From Streptosporangiaceae bacterium (GTDB lineage Bacteria; Actinomycetota; Actinomycetes; Streptosporangiales; Streptosporangiaceae): 33,149 bases of DNA. The notes beneath the pieces were generated by a model. That model had not been told where the DNA came from and did not search any database. It worked only from the letters and a program-made list of their open reading frames with translations. The stretch is from assembly GCA_019245115.1 (NCBI GenBank), contig JAFARZ010000425.1:1-33149 (forward strand), given 5' to 3'. A program made the position numbers and the translations under genes. Of the stretch, positions 16,545 through 23,650 are shown piece by piece; position 1 is the first letter of the stretch; each line of letters opens with the position of its first letter.

Positions 16545-16591
16545 GGGTCCGCGCGGTGGAGGCAACCCTGCAGCCCCCACCACGCGGACCC
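16545..16591. repeat. Hairpin H1 in island 2
   Basis: GGGTCCGCG (16545-16553) pairs with CGCGGACCC (16583-16591), followed inward by GGTGG/CCACC, with one C/A mismatch between the two blocks. The loop is about 17 bases. There is no T run. Confidence 0.8.
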
Positions 16592-16716
16592 ACTCATTCC
16601 CCCACCCTCCCCGTCCAGCCGGCACCCCGTCCGTTTTCCCACTTTTGCCCCGCCCCACCCTCGGTCCAATCCCGCGCCGCCCCGTCCGGCCCCGGTCCCA
16701 CGCCCCACCGAGCCCG

Positions 16717-16850
16717 CCCACATATCCGACATTCACGATTTGTCAACATAAGTGGGGTCCTATCTCATGGAGGTTTGGAGCCCTATGGAAGAAAGGGCGC
16801 CGGAAACCAGCGCCCCTTCTTCCGCGAGGCTCTTATCCTCCACGTCTGCG
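16717..16850 (+). repeat. Covarying hairpin element, copy B
   Basis: A small hairpin CCCAC/GTGGG (16717-16721/16752-16756) carries CGACATTCACGATTTG (16727-16742) in its loop. It is followed by the long hairpin 16768-16842. That hairpin has nested stems TGGAGG/CCTCCA and GAGCC/GGCTC, a central arm GGAAGAAAGGGCGC with partner GCGCCCCTTCTTCC (one mismatch), and apex CGGAAACCA. Copy A at 8281-8420 (minus) has the same plan, with base changes on both arms that mostly keep pairing. Confidence 0.7.
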
Positions 16851-16925
16851 TTCCCACCTGCCGTTTCCCGGTCCGTACCCCGCCCCATCTCGTCCGGCAT
16901 TCACCCGCTTCCCGGTCCGTCCCCC

Positions 16926-17035
16926 GTCCCGCCACGCGGCCCCCCTCGTCTGCGTTCACCCGTCCTGCCACGCGGCCCCCTCGTCTGCGTTCACCGTCCC
17001 GCCACGCGGCCCCCCTCGTCCGGCTCCGGCTCCGG
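16926..17035. repeat. About 35-bp tandem repeat, three copies
   Basis: Units containing GCCACGCGG followed by CCCCCTCGTCTGCGTTCACC begin near 16931, 16967 and 17001. Spacings of 36 and 34 bases rule out a maintained frame. The third copy diverges after CTCGTC. Confidence 0.85.
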
Positions 17036-17043
17036 CCCGGTAT

Positions 17044-17155
17044 CCGCTTGCCCACATACCCGACATTTCAGGATTTGCGGCAGTGGTTAAGCGGGGTACC
17101 CAAGATCGTTTGATCCTTTGCGATGCTATGGCAACCGAAACTGTCAAACGATCTT
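17044..17155 (+). repeat. Motif hairpin plus 12-bp-arm hairpin (H3)
   Basis: CCGCTT/AAGCGG (17044-17049/17089-17094) and the inner CCAC/GTGG enclose CGACATTTCAGGATTTG (17061-17077). Directly after it comes a hairpin with perfect 12-base arms AAGATCGTTTGA (17102-17113) and TCAAACGATCTT (17144-17155). Its 30-base loop itself contains TTGC/GCAA. The order, motif hairpin then long hairpin, is the same as in copy B. Confidence 0.75.
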
Positions 17156-17186
17156 CGTCTGTCCCAGGTCCGCTCGCCGCTTTGCC

Positions 17187-17200
17187 CGACATTTCCTGAC
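17187..17200 (+). repeat. Isolated CGACATTTC motif
   Basis: CGACATTTCCTGAC matches the first nine bases of the island motif. It is not enclosed by a strong stem; CGCT/AGCG around it gives only four pairs. It is followed about 20 bases on by TTAA, as in the H3 copy. Confidence 0.5.
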
Positions 17201-17235
17201 ACGTCCCAGCGCTGCTTAACACTACAACTGTCTTT

Positions 17236-17295
17236 GTGTGGCGGAACGCCCCACAAACGCGACATTTCGAACTCAAAACCGGCTCTCCGCCACAC
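17236..17295 (+). repeat. Hairpin H4 with motif in the loop
   Basis: GTGTGGCGGA (17236-17245) pairs perfectly with TCCGCCACAC (17286-17295); three more pairs, one of them a wobble, extend it outward. The 40-base loop contains CGACATTTCGA (17260-17270), a shortened form of the island motif. Confidence 0.8.
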
Positions 17296-17525
17296 GAACA
17301 TGTGTAGCCTTATCGCGGCGGGAGGGAAGTCCGGCGCAAGGGCGGCGGAGGGGCTTCGCGCGACCCGGCGGACGGGAGTCCAGCGTGAAATCGCCAGACG
17401 GGGTGGAGCCGCCGAGCTAGGCGGACCCGCGGGCGGGGCGGACCCGTCGGACGGTGGATCGGGTGGACGGGAAGCGGGGAGTCTAGGGTGAAGCCGCTGG
17501 ACAGGCGGATCGGGCGGACCCGCCG

Positions 17526-17600
17526 GACGGGGGGACCCGCCGGACGGGGTGGAGCCGGCGGACGGGGTGGAGCCGCTGGACGGGGCGGGAGACCGGGGAG
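17526..17600. repeat. 17-18-bp G-rich tandem repeat before cdd
   Basis: GACGGGG-starting units at 17526, 17543, 17561 and 17579, consensus about GACGGGGTGGAGCCGSYG. Looser relatives extend upstream to about 17440. The G runs (plus strand) could form unusual structure ahead of cdd. Confidence 0.75.
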
Positions 17601-17638
17601 GAGCTTGGCGGGGGCGTGGGACGTGCGACGATGGGGCG

Positions 17639-17669
17639 GACGATCCAGGAGGTAGACGATCCAGGAGGT
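17639..17669 (+). promoter_or_regulatory. Duplicated ribosome binding site before cdd
   Basis: GACGATCCAGGAGGT occurs twice (17639-17653 and 17655-17669), giving two AGGAGG boxes. The second lies eight bases before the GTG at 17677 and decides that start. The first is too far away to serve it directly. Confidence 0.85.
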
Positions 17670-17676
17670 GTCTGCG

Positions 17677-18099
17677 GTGGAAGTCGACTGGCCGGGTCTC
17701 AGGGAGATAGCGACCGAAGTCGCGGCGAGAGCTTACGCTCCGTATTCCGGGCTCCGGGTCGGCGCCGCGGGGCTGACCGGCTCCGGCCAGATCATAACCG
17801 GGTGCAATGTCGAGAACGCCTCCTACGGCCTGACGCTGTGCGCCGAATGCGGCCTGGTCAACGCCCTGCACGCCCGGGCCAGCACCGGGTCCGAAAGCGA
17901 GAAGTCCCTTGTCGCGGTGGCGGTCGTCGCGGGCGACGGGGATCCCCTCCTGCCCTGCGGGCGCTGCCGTCAGCTCCTGCTCGAGGCCGGCGGCCCCCGC
18001 CTCCTGGTGGACACCGCCCAGGGCCCGGTCGAGCTCGGAAACCTCCTCCCGGCCGCGTTCACCGGCACGGACCTGTCGATGCGAAGGGACGGCCAATGA
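17677..18099 (+). CDS. cdd: Cytidine deaminase
   Basis: Cdd turns cytidine and deoxycytidine into uridine and deoxyuridine in the cytoplasm. The 140-residue product is normal length for the tetrameric bacterial type. It has the substrate segment YAPYSGLRVGAA, the catalytic zinc motif NASYGLTLCAECGL (Cys ligand and catalytic Glu), and PCGRCRQLL with two further Cys ligands. The GTG at 17677 is chosen for its AGGAGG at ideal spacing; a GTG at 17668 lies on that site. The stop overlaps the deoA start (ATGA). It is the first gene of cdd-deoA-add. Confidence 0.96.
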   Translation: MEVDWPGLREIATEVAARAYAPYSGLRVGAAGLTGSGQIITGCNVENASYGLTLCAECGLVNALHARASTGSESEKSLVAVAVVAGDGDPLLPCGRCRQLLLEAGGPRLLVDTAQGPVELGNLLPAAFTGTDLSMRRDGQ

Positions 18100-19382
18100 C
18101 CGACGCGGTATCCCTCATCCAGGCCAAGCGTGACGGAAAGCAGCTCACAGACGACGACATCAGGTGGCTCTTCGACGCCTACGCCAAGAACGAGGTCGCC
18201 GACGAGCAGATGTCCGCGCTGCTGATGGCGATCTACTTCCAGGGGCTCAGCCAAGACGAGCTGCGCACCTGGACCGCCGCGATGATCGATTCCGGCGACC
18301 GACTCGACCTGGGCCAGCTCACCCGGCCGACCGTCGACAAGCACTCGACCGGCGGCGTGGGCGACAAGGTCAGCCTGATCCTCGCGCCCCTGGTGGCCGC
18401 GTGCGGCGCCGCGGTCCCGCAGTTGTCCGGTCGCGGCCTCGGTCACACCGGCGGCACCCTGGACAAGCTCGAAGCGATCCCCGGCTTCACCGCCAGCCTG
18501 ACCCCGCGGCAGACCATCGATGTTCTCAACGCGACAGGCTGTGTCATCGCCGCGGCGGGCGCCGGGCTGGCCCCGGCCGATCGCAGGCTCTACGCCCTCC
18601 GCGACGTGACCGGCACGGTCGAATCCATCCCGCTGATCGCCAGCTCCATCATGTCCAAGAAGATCGCCGAGGGAACGAGCGCCCTGGTCCTGGACGTAAA
18701 GGTCGGAACCGGCGCTTTCATGAAAAGTCTGGATAAAGCGCGGGCACTGGCCCAGACCATGGTCGCCCTCGGCGAAGAGCATGACGTCCGCACCGCGGCG
18801 CTGCTCACCAGCATGGACACCCCGCTGGGCCGCGCGGTCGGCAACGCGGTGGAGGTCGAGGAGTCCGTCCAGGCCTTGCAGGGCAACGGCCCCGAAGATC
18901 TCATGCGGGTCACCTACGCCCTGGCGCGGGAGATGCTCGCCCTAGTAGGCATCGACACAGACCCCGAGGACGCCATCGCCAGCGGCCGTGCCTACGAGAC
19001 GTACAAGAAAATGATCCGCGCCCAGGGCGGCGACCCCGACGCGCCGCTCCCGCGCGCCGAGCACGTTAAACCGGCCCTCCTGGCACCCAGAGAAGGCTGG
19101 CTCACCAGGCTGGACGCCCTCGCGGTCGGCGTGGCCGCCTGGCGCCTGGGCGCCGGCCGGGCCCGTAAGGAAGATCCGGTCAGCGCCGCCGCCGGTGTCA
19201 TCTGCCTGGCCAAGCCCGGCGACCACATCTCCGAAGGGCAGCCCCTCCTCGAGCTCAGAGCCGACGACGAAAGCCGCTTTGACCAGGCCATCCAGGCGCT
19301 GGATGGCGCGATGACGATCATCGATCACGAGCCCCCGCCGGAACAAGACCCGATTATCGAGCGCATCATAGGCTCATGCTGA
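18096..19382 (+). CDS. deoA: Thymidine / pyrimidine-nucleoside phosphorylase
   Basis: This enzyme splits thymidine, deoxyuridine or uridine into base and (deoxy)ribose-1-phosphate. The 428-residue product has the phosphate-binding KHSTGGVGDKVSLILAP and the family signature SGRGLGHTGGTLDKLEAIPG, followed by SSIMSKKIAEG and DVKVGTGAFM. The glycosyltransferase/PyNP C-terminal domain completes it. The ATG at 18096 overlaps the cdd stop. The frame is open well upstream through cdd, but that part is a shadow. Sequence alone does not decide between strict thymidine and broad pyrimidine specificity. It overlaps add by seven bases. Confidence 0.95.
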   Translation: MTDAVSLIQAKRDGKQLTDDDIRWLFDAYAKNEVADEQMSALLMAIYFQGLSQDELRTWTAAMIDSGDRLDLGQLTRPTVDKHSTGGVGDKVSLILAPLVAACGAAVPQLSGRGLGHTGGTLDKLEAIPGFTASLTPRQTIDVLNATGCVIAAAGAGLAPADRRLYALRDVTGTVESIPLIASSIMSKKIAEGTSALVLDVKVGTGAFMKSLDKARALAQTMVALGEEHDVRTAALLTSMDTPLGRAVGNAVEVEESVQALQGNGPEDLMRVTYALAREMLALVGIDTDPEDAIASGRAYETYKKMIRAQGGDPDAPLPRAEHVKPALLAPREGWLTRLDALAVGVAAWRLGAGRARKEDPVSAAAGVICLAKPGDHISEGQPLLELRADDESRFDQAIQALDGAMTIIDHEPPPEQDPIIERIIGSC

Positions 19383-20512
19383 CACTCGCCGAGATCCGCC
19401 AGGTCCCCAAGGTCCTGCTGCATGACCACCTCGATGGCGGTCTGCGCCCGCAGACCGTGCTGGAGCTTGCCCGCGAGACCGGCTACCGGGACCTGCCCGC
19501 CGGCAACGCCGAAGAGCTTGCCCTGCGGCTGACCGAGGGCGCCAGCCGGGGGCACCTCGAGATCTACCTGGACGCCTTCCGGCACACGGTCGGCGTCATG
19601 CAGACCGCCGAGGCGCTGAGCCGGGTCGCCCAGGAGTGCGCGGAGGACCTGGCCGCCGACGGCGTGGTCTACGCCGAGGTCAGGTTCGCTCCCGAGCTGC
19701 ACACCGAGAAGGGCCTCACCCTCGACCAGGTGGTCCAGGCGGTCACCGACGGCTTCCGCAAGGGCAGCCAAGGCCAGCCGATCAGGGTGTATGCCCTGCT
19801 CACCGCCATGCGAACCGCCGCGCGATCGCTCGAGATCGCCGAGCTTGCCGTGCGTCACCGCGACAGCGGAGTGGTCGGGTTCGACATCGCCGGGGCCGAG
19901 GCCGGCTGGCCGCCGAGCCGCCACCTGGACGCATTCCAGTATGTGAAGCGGGAGAATTTCCACATAACCATCCATGCCGGCGAAGGATTCGGCCTGCCGT
20001 CCATCTGGGAAGCGGTTCAGTGGTGCGGCGCCGAGCGGCTGGGGCATGGCGTCCGCATTGTCGACGACATCGAGATCACCGATCGTGGGGCGGTGAAACT
20101 GGGGCGGCTCGCCACTTATATCCGTGATCGACGGATACCGCTGGAAATGTGTCCCACATCGAACGTGCAAACAGGCGCCGCCCCATCGATCGCCGAGCAT
20201 CCGTTGCGTCTGCTGCGACAGCTGTCGTTCCGAGTGACGGTAAATACCGATAACCGCCTGATGAGCCAGGTCACGCTCAGCTCCGAATTCCACCGCGTGG
20301 CCGAGGAGTTCGGCTACGGCTGGGCCGACATCGAGTGGCTCACGGTCAACGCGATGAAAAGCGCCTTCATCGGCTTTGACGATCGCCTGCACTTGATCAA
20401 CACGGTGATCAAACCGGGCTTCGCGATCGCACGTGCAAAGAGTGACGCGGTAGTGCGAAGTAAATTTTTATACGAACGTACTGCCGTGCGTCCTCCACAA
20501 TGGTTCTTGTGA
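19376..20512 (+). CDS. add: Adenosine deaminase
   Basis: Add converts adenosine and deoxyadenosine to inosine forms. The 378-residue metal-dependent hydrolase has the zinc HxH in LLHDHLDGGLRP, the IHAGEGFG motif (zinc His and catalytic Glu), RLGHGVRI, and TVNTDNRLMS with the zinc Asp. The usual second Asp of the family is Asn here (NTDN); I recall the same form in other actinobacterial Add proteins, so this is probably not a defect. The ATG at 19376 lies inside the end of deoA, giving an ATGCTGA overlap. It closes the salvage operon; the kinase gene starts inside its 3' end. Confidence 0.95.
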   Translation: MLTLAEIRQVPKVLLHDHLDGGLRPQTVLELARETGYRDLPAGNAEELALRLTEGASRGHLEIYLDAFRHTVGVMQTAEALSRVAQECAEDLAADGVVYAEVRFAPELHTEKGLTLDQVVQAVTDGFRKGSQGQPIRVYALLTAMRTAARSLEIAELAVRHRDSGVVGFDIAGAEAGWPPSRHLDAFQYVKRENFHITIHAGEGFGLPSIWEAVQWCGAERLGHGVRIVDDIEITDRGAVKLGRLATYIRDRRIPLEMCPTSNVQTGAAPSIAEHPLRLLRQLSFRVTVNTDNRLMSQVTLSSEFHRVAEEFGYGWADIEWLTVNAMKSAFIGFDDRLHLINTVIKPGFAIARAKSDAVVRSKFLYERTAVRPPQWFL

Positions 20513-21945
20513 GCCGCTCTGATCCCCAGCGAATCGGACCCTACTCTGTCCTCAGACGTCTTGGCGCGGGGGCGATGGGCCAGGTGTACCTGGGGCGGTC
20601 GGTGGCGGGTCGCCTGGTGGCGGTCAAGACGATCCGGCCCGAACTGGCCGAGGAAGAGGGTTTCCGCACCAGGTTCGCCCAGGAATTCGCGGCGGCCCGC
20701 CGGGTGAGCGGCATGTTCACCGCCGCGGTGGTGGACGCCGATCCGGATGCCGAGGTGCCGTGGCTGGCCACCGCGTACGTCCCGGCTCCGTCGCTGCGCC
20801 GGATGGTCCAGGTGTGCGGGCCGCTGCCGTCGTCGTCGGTGCGGTGGCTGGCGGCGGGCTGCGCGGAGGCGCTGGAGTCGATCCACCGGGCTGGACTGGT
20901 CCACATGGACCTGAAGCCGGCCAACGTGCTGGTGGGCAGCGACGGGCCGCGGGTGATCGACTTCGGCGTGGCGCGGGCGGCGGCCCGGATCGGCTTCGGG
21001 CGCGATGTTGCCGCACGGGGCAGGGGCACGATCGGCACCCCGGCTTACATGGCGCCGGAACAGGCGCAGGACCCCTCCCAGGCGTCGGTGGCCAGCGACG
21101 TGTTCTCGCTGGGCGCGACGCTCCTCTACGCCGCCACCGGGCATGCGCCCTATCTGGGCGAGACCACGGCCGATGTGCTGGTCCTGCTGGCCACCGAGCC
21201 ACCCGACCTCGAGGGCCTGCCCGAGGAGCTGACCGACCTGGTCATGGCCTGCCTGGACCGCACGCCCAGGCAGCGCCCGTCGCCGGCCGCGCTGCTGGAC
21301 CGTCTCGGTGAGTTCACCGAGGAGCGGTCGTATCTGCCGGAGCCGGCGCTGGACCTGATCGACCAGTTCCGGCATCCGTCATCCCGGCCGCTGGACAGCG
21401 AGCAGACGGATCCTTCCATCCCTGCCCTGCCCGCCTCGGCCAGGCCAGAGGTCCCGGCGCCGTCGTTCCCTTCCCTGAAACGGTGGAAGCTGCCGGCCTG
21501 GGCGGGCTGGGCCATCGGCGGCGCGATCCTGGTGGCGGGCGGCGTGGTCCTCGGGGAGACGCTGTCCGACTCGGGCACCCCGGCGCCCAGCTCCGTCACC
21601 ACCGGCGGGGGTCCCCCGCCCGCCGCGCTCGGCCCCGCGTGCGGCTCATCGCAGGGCAGTGGCGTCCCGGCGTTGTGCGTGGATAAGGTCCAAGGCTCCC
21701 CATCGACGATTTTCACCGTGCGGAGCAGTGGCTTCAAGCCGGGCACCAGCGTCAAGCTGATGTTGATCTTCTACCCGCCGCCGACGGGGGGCGGTCCGCC
21801 TTCCCCGCAGGTCCTGCGGACCTTGACGATCGCCGCCAACGGCCAGGTACGGCTTGATCAGCTCCAGCTCGGGCTGTACAAGATCGGGGCACCCGGTAAA
21901 GGCGCCCACACCGTCTTCCGGGTGGTGCCACAGGGACCGCCGTAA
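20500..21945 (+). CDS. Membrane-anchored Ser/Thr protein kinase
   Basis: A PknB-like kinase of 481 residues. The kinase domain (about 15-270) has Gly loop LGAGAMGQVYLG, Lys43 in VAVKTI, catalytic D137 in HMDLKPANVL, D154 in DFG and GTPAYMAPEQ. Met replaces the Arg of the usual HRD, making it a non-RD kinase, so control by activation-loop phosphorylation may be weaker. A Pro-rich linker, one TM helix (about 336-355) and a small extracellular domain of about 125 residues follow. It starts at ATG 20500 inside add, or GTG 20509 (GTGA overlap); neither has a ribosome binding site, so coupling to add is likely. Its last 300 bases overlap the convergent FHA-like gene. Confidence 0.93.
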   Translation: MVLVSRSDPQRIGPYSVLRRLGAGAMGQVYLGRSVAGRLVAVKTIRPELAEEEGFRTRFAQEFAAARRVSGMFTAAVVDADPDAEVPWLATAYVPAPSLRRMVQVCGPLPSSSVRWLAAGCAEALESIHRAGLVHMDLKPANVLVGSDGPRVIDFGVARAAARIGFGRDVAARGRGTIGTPAYMAPEQAQDPSQASVASDVFSLGATLLYAATGHAPYLGETTADVLVLLATEPPDLEGLPEELTDLVMACLDRTPRQRPSPAALLDRLGEFTEERSYLPEPALDLIDQFRHPSSRPLDSEQTDPSIPALPASARPEVPAPSFPSLKRWKLPAWAGWAIGGAILVAGGVVLGETLSDSGTPAPSSVTTGGGPPPAALGPACGSSQGSGVPALCVDKVQGSPSTIFTVRSSGFKPGTSVKLMLIFYPPPTGGGPPSPQVLRTLTIAANGQVRLDQLQLGLYKIGAPGKGAHTVFRVVPQGPP

Positions 21946-22743
21946 CGCCTGCGCCCACCACAGGTCCTCCTGGCGGGAGCACCACGCCGGGTCGTTCAGC
22001 CGGTCGAGGTCGGCGGTGGTGACGATGCCATGCTCGATCAGCACCCGGACGGCGACCTCGTCCGACAACCGCACATCGGGCGCGATCAGCCCGCGATCGC
22101 TGATCTTCCGCCGCAGGACCTTGAGGTGCTCGGCGACGCGCGCCGAAAGCCGGTCGCGGAACTCCTGATCACTGTCGAACCGCTCCAGTTCGTGGTACGC
22201 CCCGGTCGCCTCCAGCGCCGCCTGGGCGATCTCCGGGGTACGCGGAAGCGGCGTGGTCGCGCTCGCGTCGGCCAGCCACGGCCGGCACCACATCAGCGCG
22301 ACCAGGAACAGCTTGGTCATCGGATCCAGGTACAACGGCAGCAGCGTCCCGTCCCCGTCCATGTGCCGGTCGCCGTCGGCAGGAGCGGTAGCAGCCGTGC
22401 CGGGCACGAGGACGGTCAGCGGCTGCGCGTCGTCGAGCATCGCCCGGGAGCCGATCAGGGCGGTGCCGCGGCGGACGAACCAGCCGCCGGCCGGGTCGTC
22501 GTCGGCCTCCAGCCGCGGCAACCTGATCCGGTACCCATCGCCCTCGACGTACAGGGCATGGGTGTGGCTGATGTTGGCGATCCAGGCCCCGGCCGGGAGC
22601 ACGGTGACCAGGCCGGCCCGGCGGGACAGTCCCCGGCCCGCCGAGACGACCAGGTCAACGCCAGGCCCGCGACCGAAGATCATCCGATGACCCTCGTCTA
22701 CCCGCACGGTCTGCCCCGAAGCGGTGCTGACGTGCGCTATCAC
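21646..22743 (-). CDS. FHA-like domain protein, convergent with the kinase
   Basis: A 365-residue protein. Residues about 10-75 resemble a forkhead-associated domain: FGRGPGVDLVVSAGRGLSRR, then WIANISHTHALYV. The usual SxxH and N/T contact residues are not all kept, so phosphothreonine binding is uncertain. The middle (about 140-270) is helical, without a family I recognise. The last 100 or so residues are coded opposite the 3' end of the kinase gene and are Arg/Gln-rich, like an antisense translation. The true protein may end near the kinase stop, or a frameshift may have removed its stop. It starts with GTG at 22743 without a clear ribosome binding site. The pairing with the kinase suggests a shared signalling role (inference). 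Confidence 0.65.
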   Translation of the reverse strand: MIAHVSTASGQTVRVDEGHRMIFGRGPGVDLVVSAGRGLSRRAGLVTVLPAGAWIANISHTHALYVEGDGYRIRLPRLEADDDPAGGWFVRRGTALIGSRAMLDDAQPLTVLVPGTAATAPADGDRHMDGDGTLLPLYLDPMTKLFLVALMWCRPWLADASATTPLPRTPEIAQAALEATGAYHELERFDSDQEFRDRLSARVAEHLKVLRRKISDRGLIAPDVRLSDEVAVRVLIEHGIVTTADLDRLNDPAWCSRQEDLWWAQALRRSLWHHPEDGVGAFTGCPDLVQPELELIKPYLAVGGDRQGPQDLRGRRTAPRRRRVEDQHQLDAGARLEATAPHGENRRWGALDLIHAQRRDATALR

Positions 22744-22974
22744 CCGGTCAGTCTAGAACCGGGGCGGCGTGCCGGGCGATACCCCGGATTCGGGGATGGT
22801 CCAGGTGCGGATGTACCGATTAGCTATGACATGCAGGGCACTGGACTCTGTCAGGATGGATGCGCCCGGCTGGACAAGGGGGGGCTGTCTGAGAGCCGGA
22901 CGTGTCCTAGGGCCGAGCCGGTGGTATCCGTGGCCGAGTCCGGTGCCCCATGCGTGTCACCACAGACCGTTCGT

Positions 22975-23616
22975 TCATATCTTCCCGAACAGGCGGTCAC
23001 CGGCGTCACCAAGCCCAGGCACGATGTAGCCCTTGTCGTTGAGCCGTTCGTCGATCGACGCCGTCACCACGCGCACTGTGCACCGGCCGTCCTCGGAGAA
23101 GGTCTCCTCCACATGCCGGATGCCCTCGGGGGCGGCGAGCAGGCAGATGGCGGTGACGGCGGTGGCGCCCCGATCACCGAGCATGCCGATGACGGTGGCG
23201 AGCGTCCCGCCGGTGGCCAGCATCGGGTCGAGCACGAAGGTCTCCCGGCCGGTCAGGTCGGTCGGCAAGCGGTTCGCATAGGTGGACGCGACCAGCGATT
23301 CCTCGTCCCGGACGAGCCCGACGAAGCCGACGTCGGCCATTGGCAGCAGCCGGGTCATCCCCTCCAGCATGCCGATGCCGGCCCGCAGCACGGGCACGAT
23401 CAGCGGCACCGGCCGGGCCAGCTTGAAACCGTCGGCGATGCCGACCGGTGTGGTCACGGACACCGGTTGCACGCGCATCTCGCGGGTGGCCTCGTAGGCG
23501 AGCAGCGTCACCAGTTCGGCGGTCAGGCTCCGGAAGGTCGCGGTATCGGTCGCGACGTCCCGCAGCGCGGTGAGCTTGTGGGTGATCAGCGGATGGTCGA
23601 CGACGAGCGTGCGCAT
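22975..23616 (-). CDS. upp: Uracil phosphoribosyltransferase
   Basis: Upp makes UMP from uracil and PRPP, recovering the uracil released by the phosphorylase. The 213-residue product starts MRTLVVDHPLITHKLTALRD, the family's usual start, and has RAGIGMLEGM, the PRPP loop FVLDPMLATGGTLA, and the C-terminal uracil-binding YIVPGLGDAGDRLFG. An upstream TTG (23625) is in frame but the ATG at 23616 matches the family start. No strong ribosome binding site is visible. The gene stands alone on the minus strand; the 230 bases after it hold nothing I recognise. Confidence 0.96.
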   Translation of the reverse strand: MRTLVVDHPLITHKLTALRDVATDTATFRSLTAELVTLLAYEATREMRVQPVSVTTPVGIADGFKLARPVPLIVPVLRAGIGMLEGMTRLLPMADVGFVGLVRDEESLVASTYANRLPTDLTGRETFVLDPMLATGGTLATVIGMLGDRGATAVTAICLLAAPEGIRHVEETFSEDGRCTVRVVTASIDERLNDKGYIVPGLGDAGDRLFGKI

Positions 23617-23650
23617 GACAAGCAAGTGTGTCAGGGCCTGGGGCGGAGTG

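Larger units (their letters stand above)
16354..17676. other. Non-coding island 2 (hairpin- and repeat-rich, 1.3 kb)
   Basis: No convincing gene lies between the response regulator and cdd, which are divergent. The open frames here are repeat-driven and match nothing. The region holds at least seven inverted repeats. Three are listed separately as H1 (16545-16591), H3 (17044-17155) and H4 (17236-17295); the hairpin element (copy B) and two tandem-repeat blocks are also listed. Near the regulator start are CTTCGA/TCGAAG (16401-16406/16424-16429) and a perfect nine-pair stem CGCCCCGTG/CACGGGGCG (16494-16502/16512-16520). Promoters for the regulator and for cdd must lie at its two ends. Confidence 0.8.

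Noticed and set aside
17068..18096. Minus-strand frame of 342 codons over island 2 and cdd
   Set aside because: It is antisense to cdd at one end and translates tandem repeats at the other; Pro/Ser repeats follow the DNA period.
20230..20275. NTDN in place of NTDD in adenosine deaminase as loss of function
   Set aside because: From memory, other actinobacterial Add proteins have the same NTDNRLMS form; all other zinc and catalytic motifs are intact.
22744..22974. Possible tRNA or small gene between the FHA-like gene and upp
   Set aside because: No cloverleaf could be drawn and the only open frame runs antisense into upp without family features.
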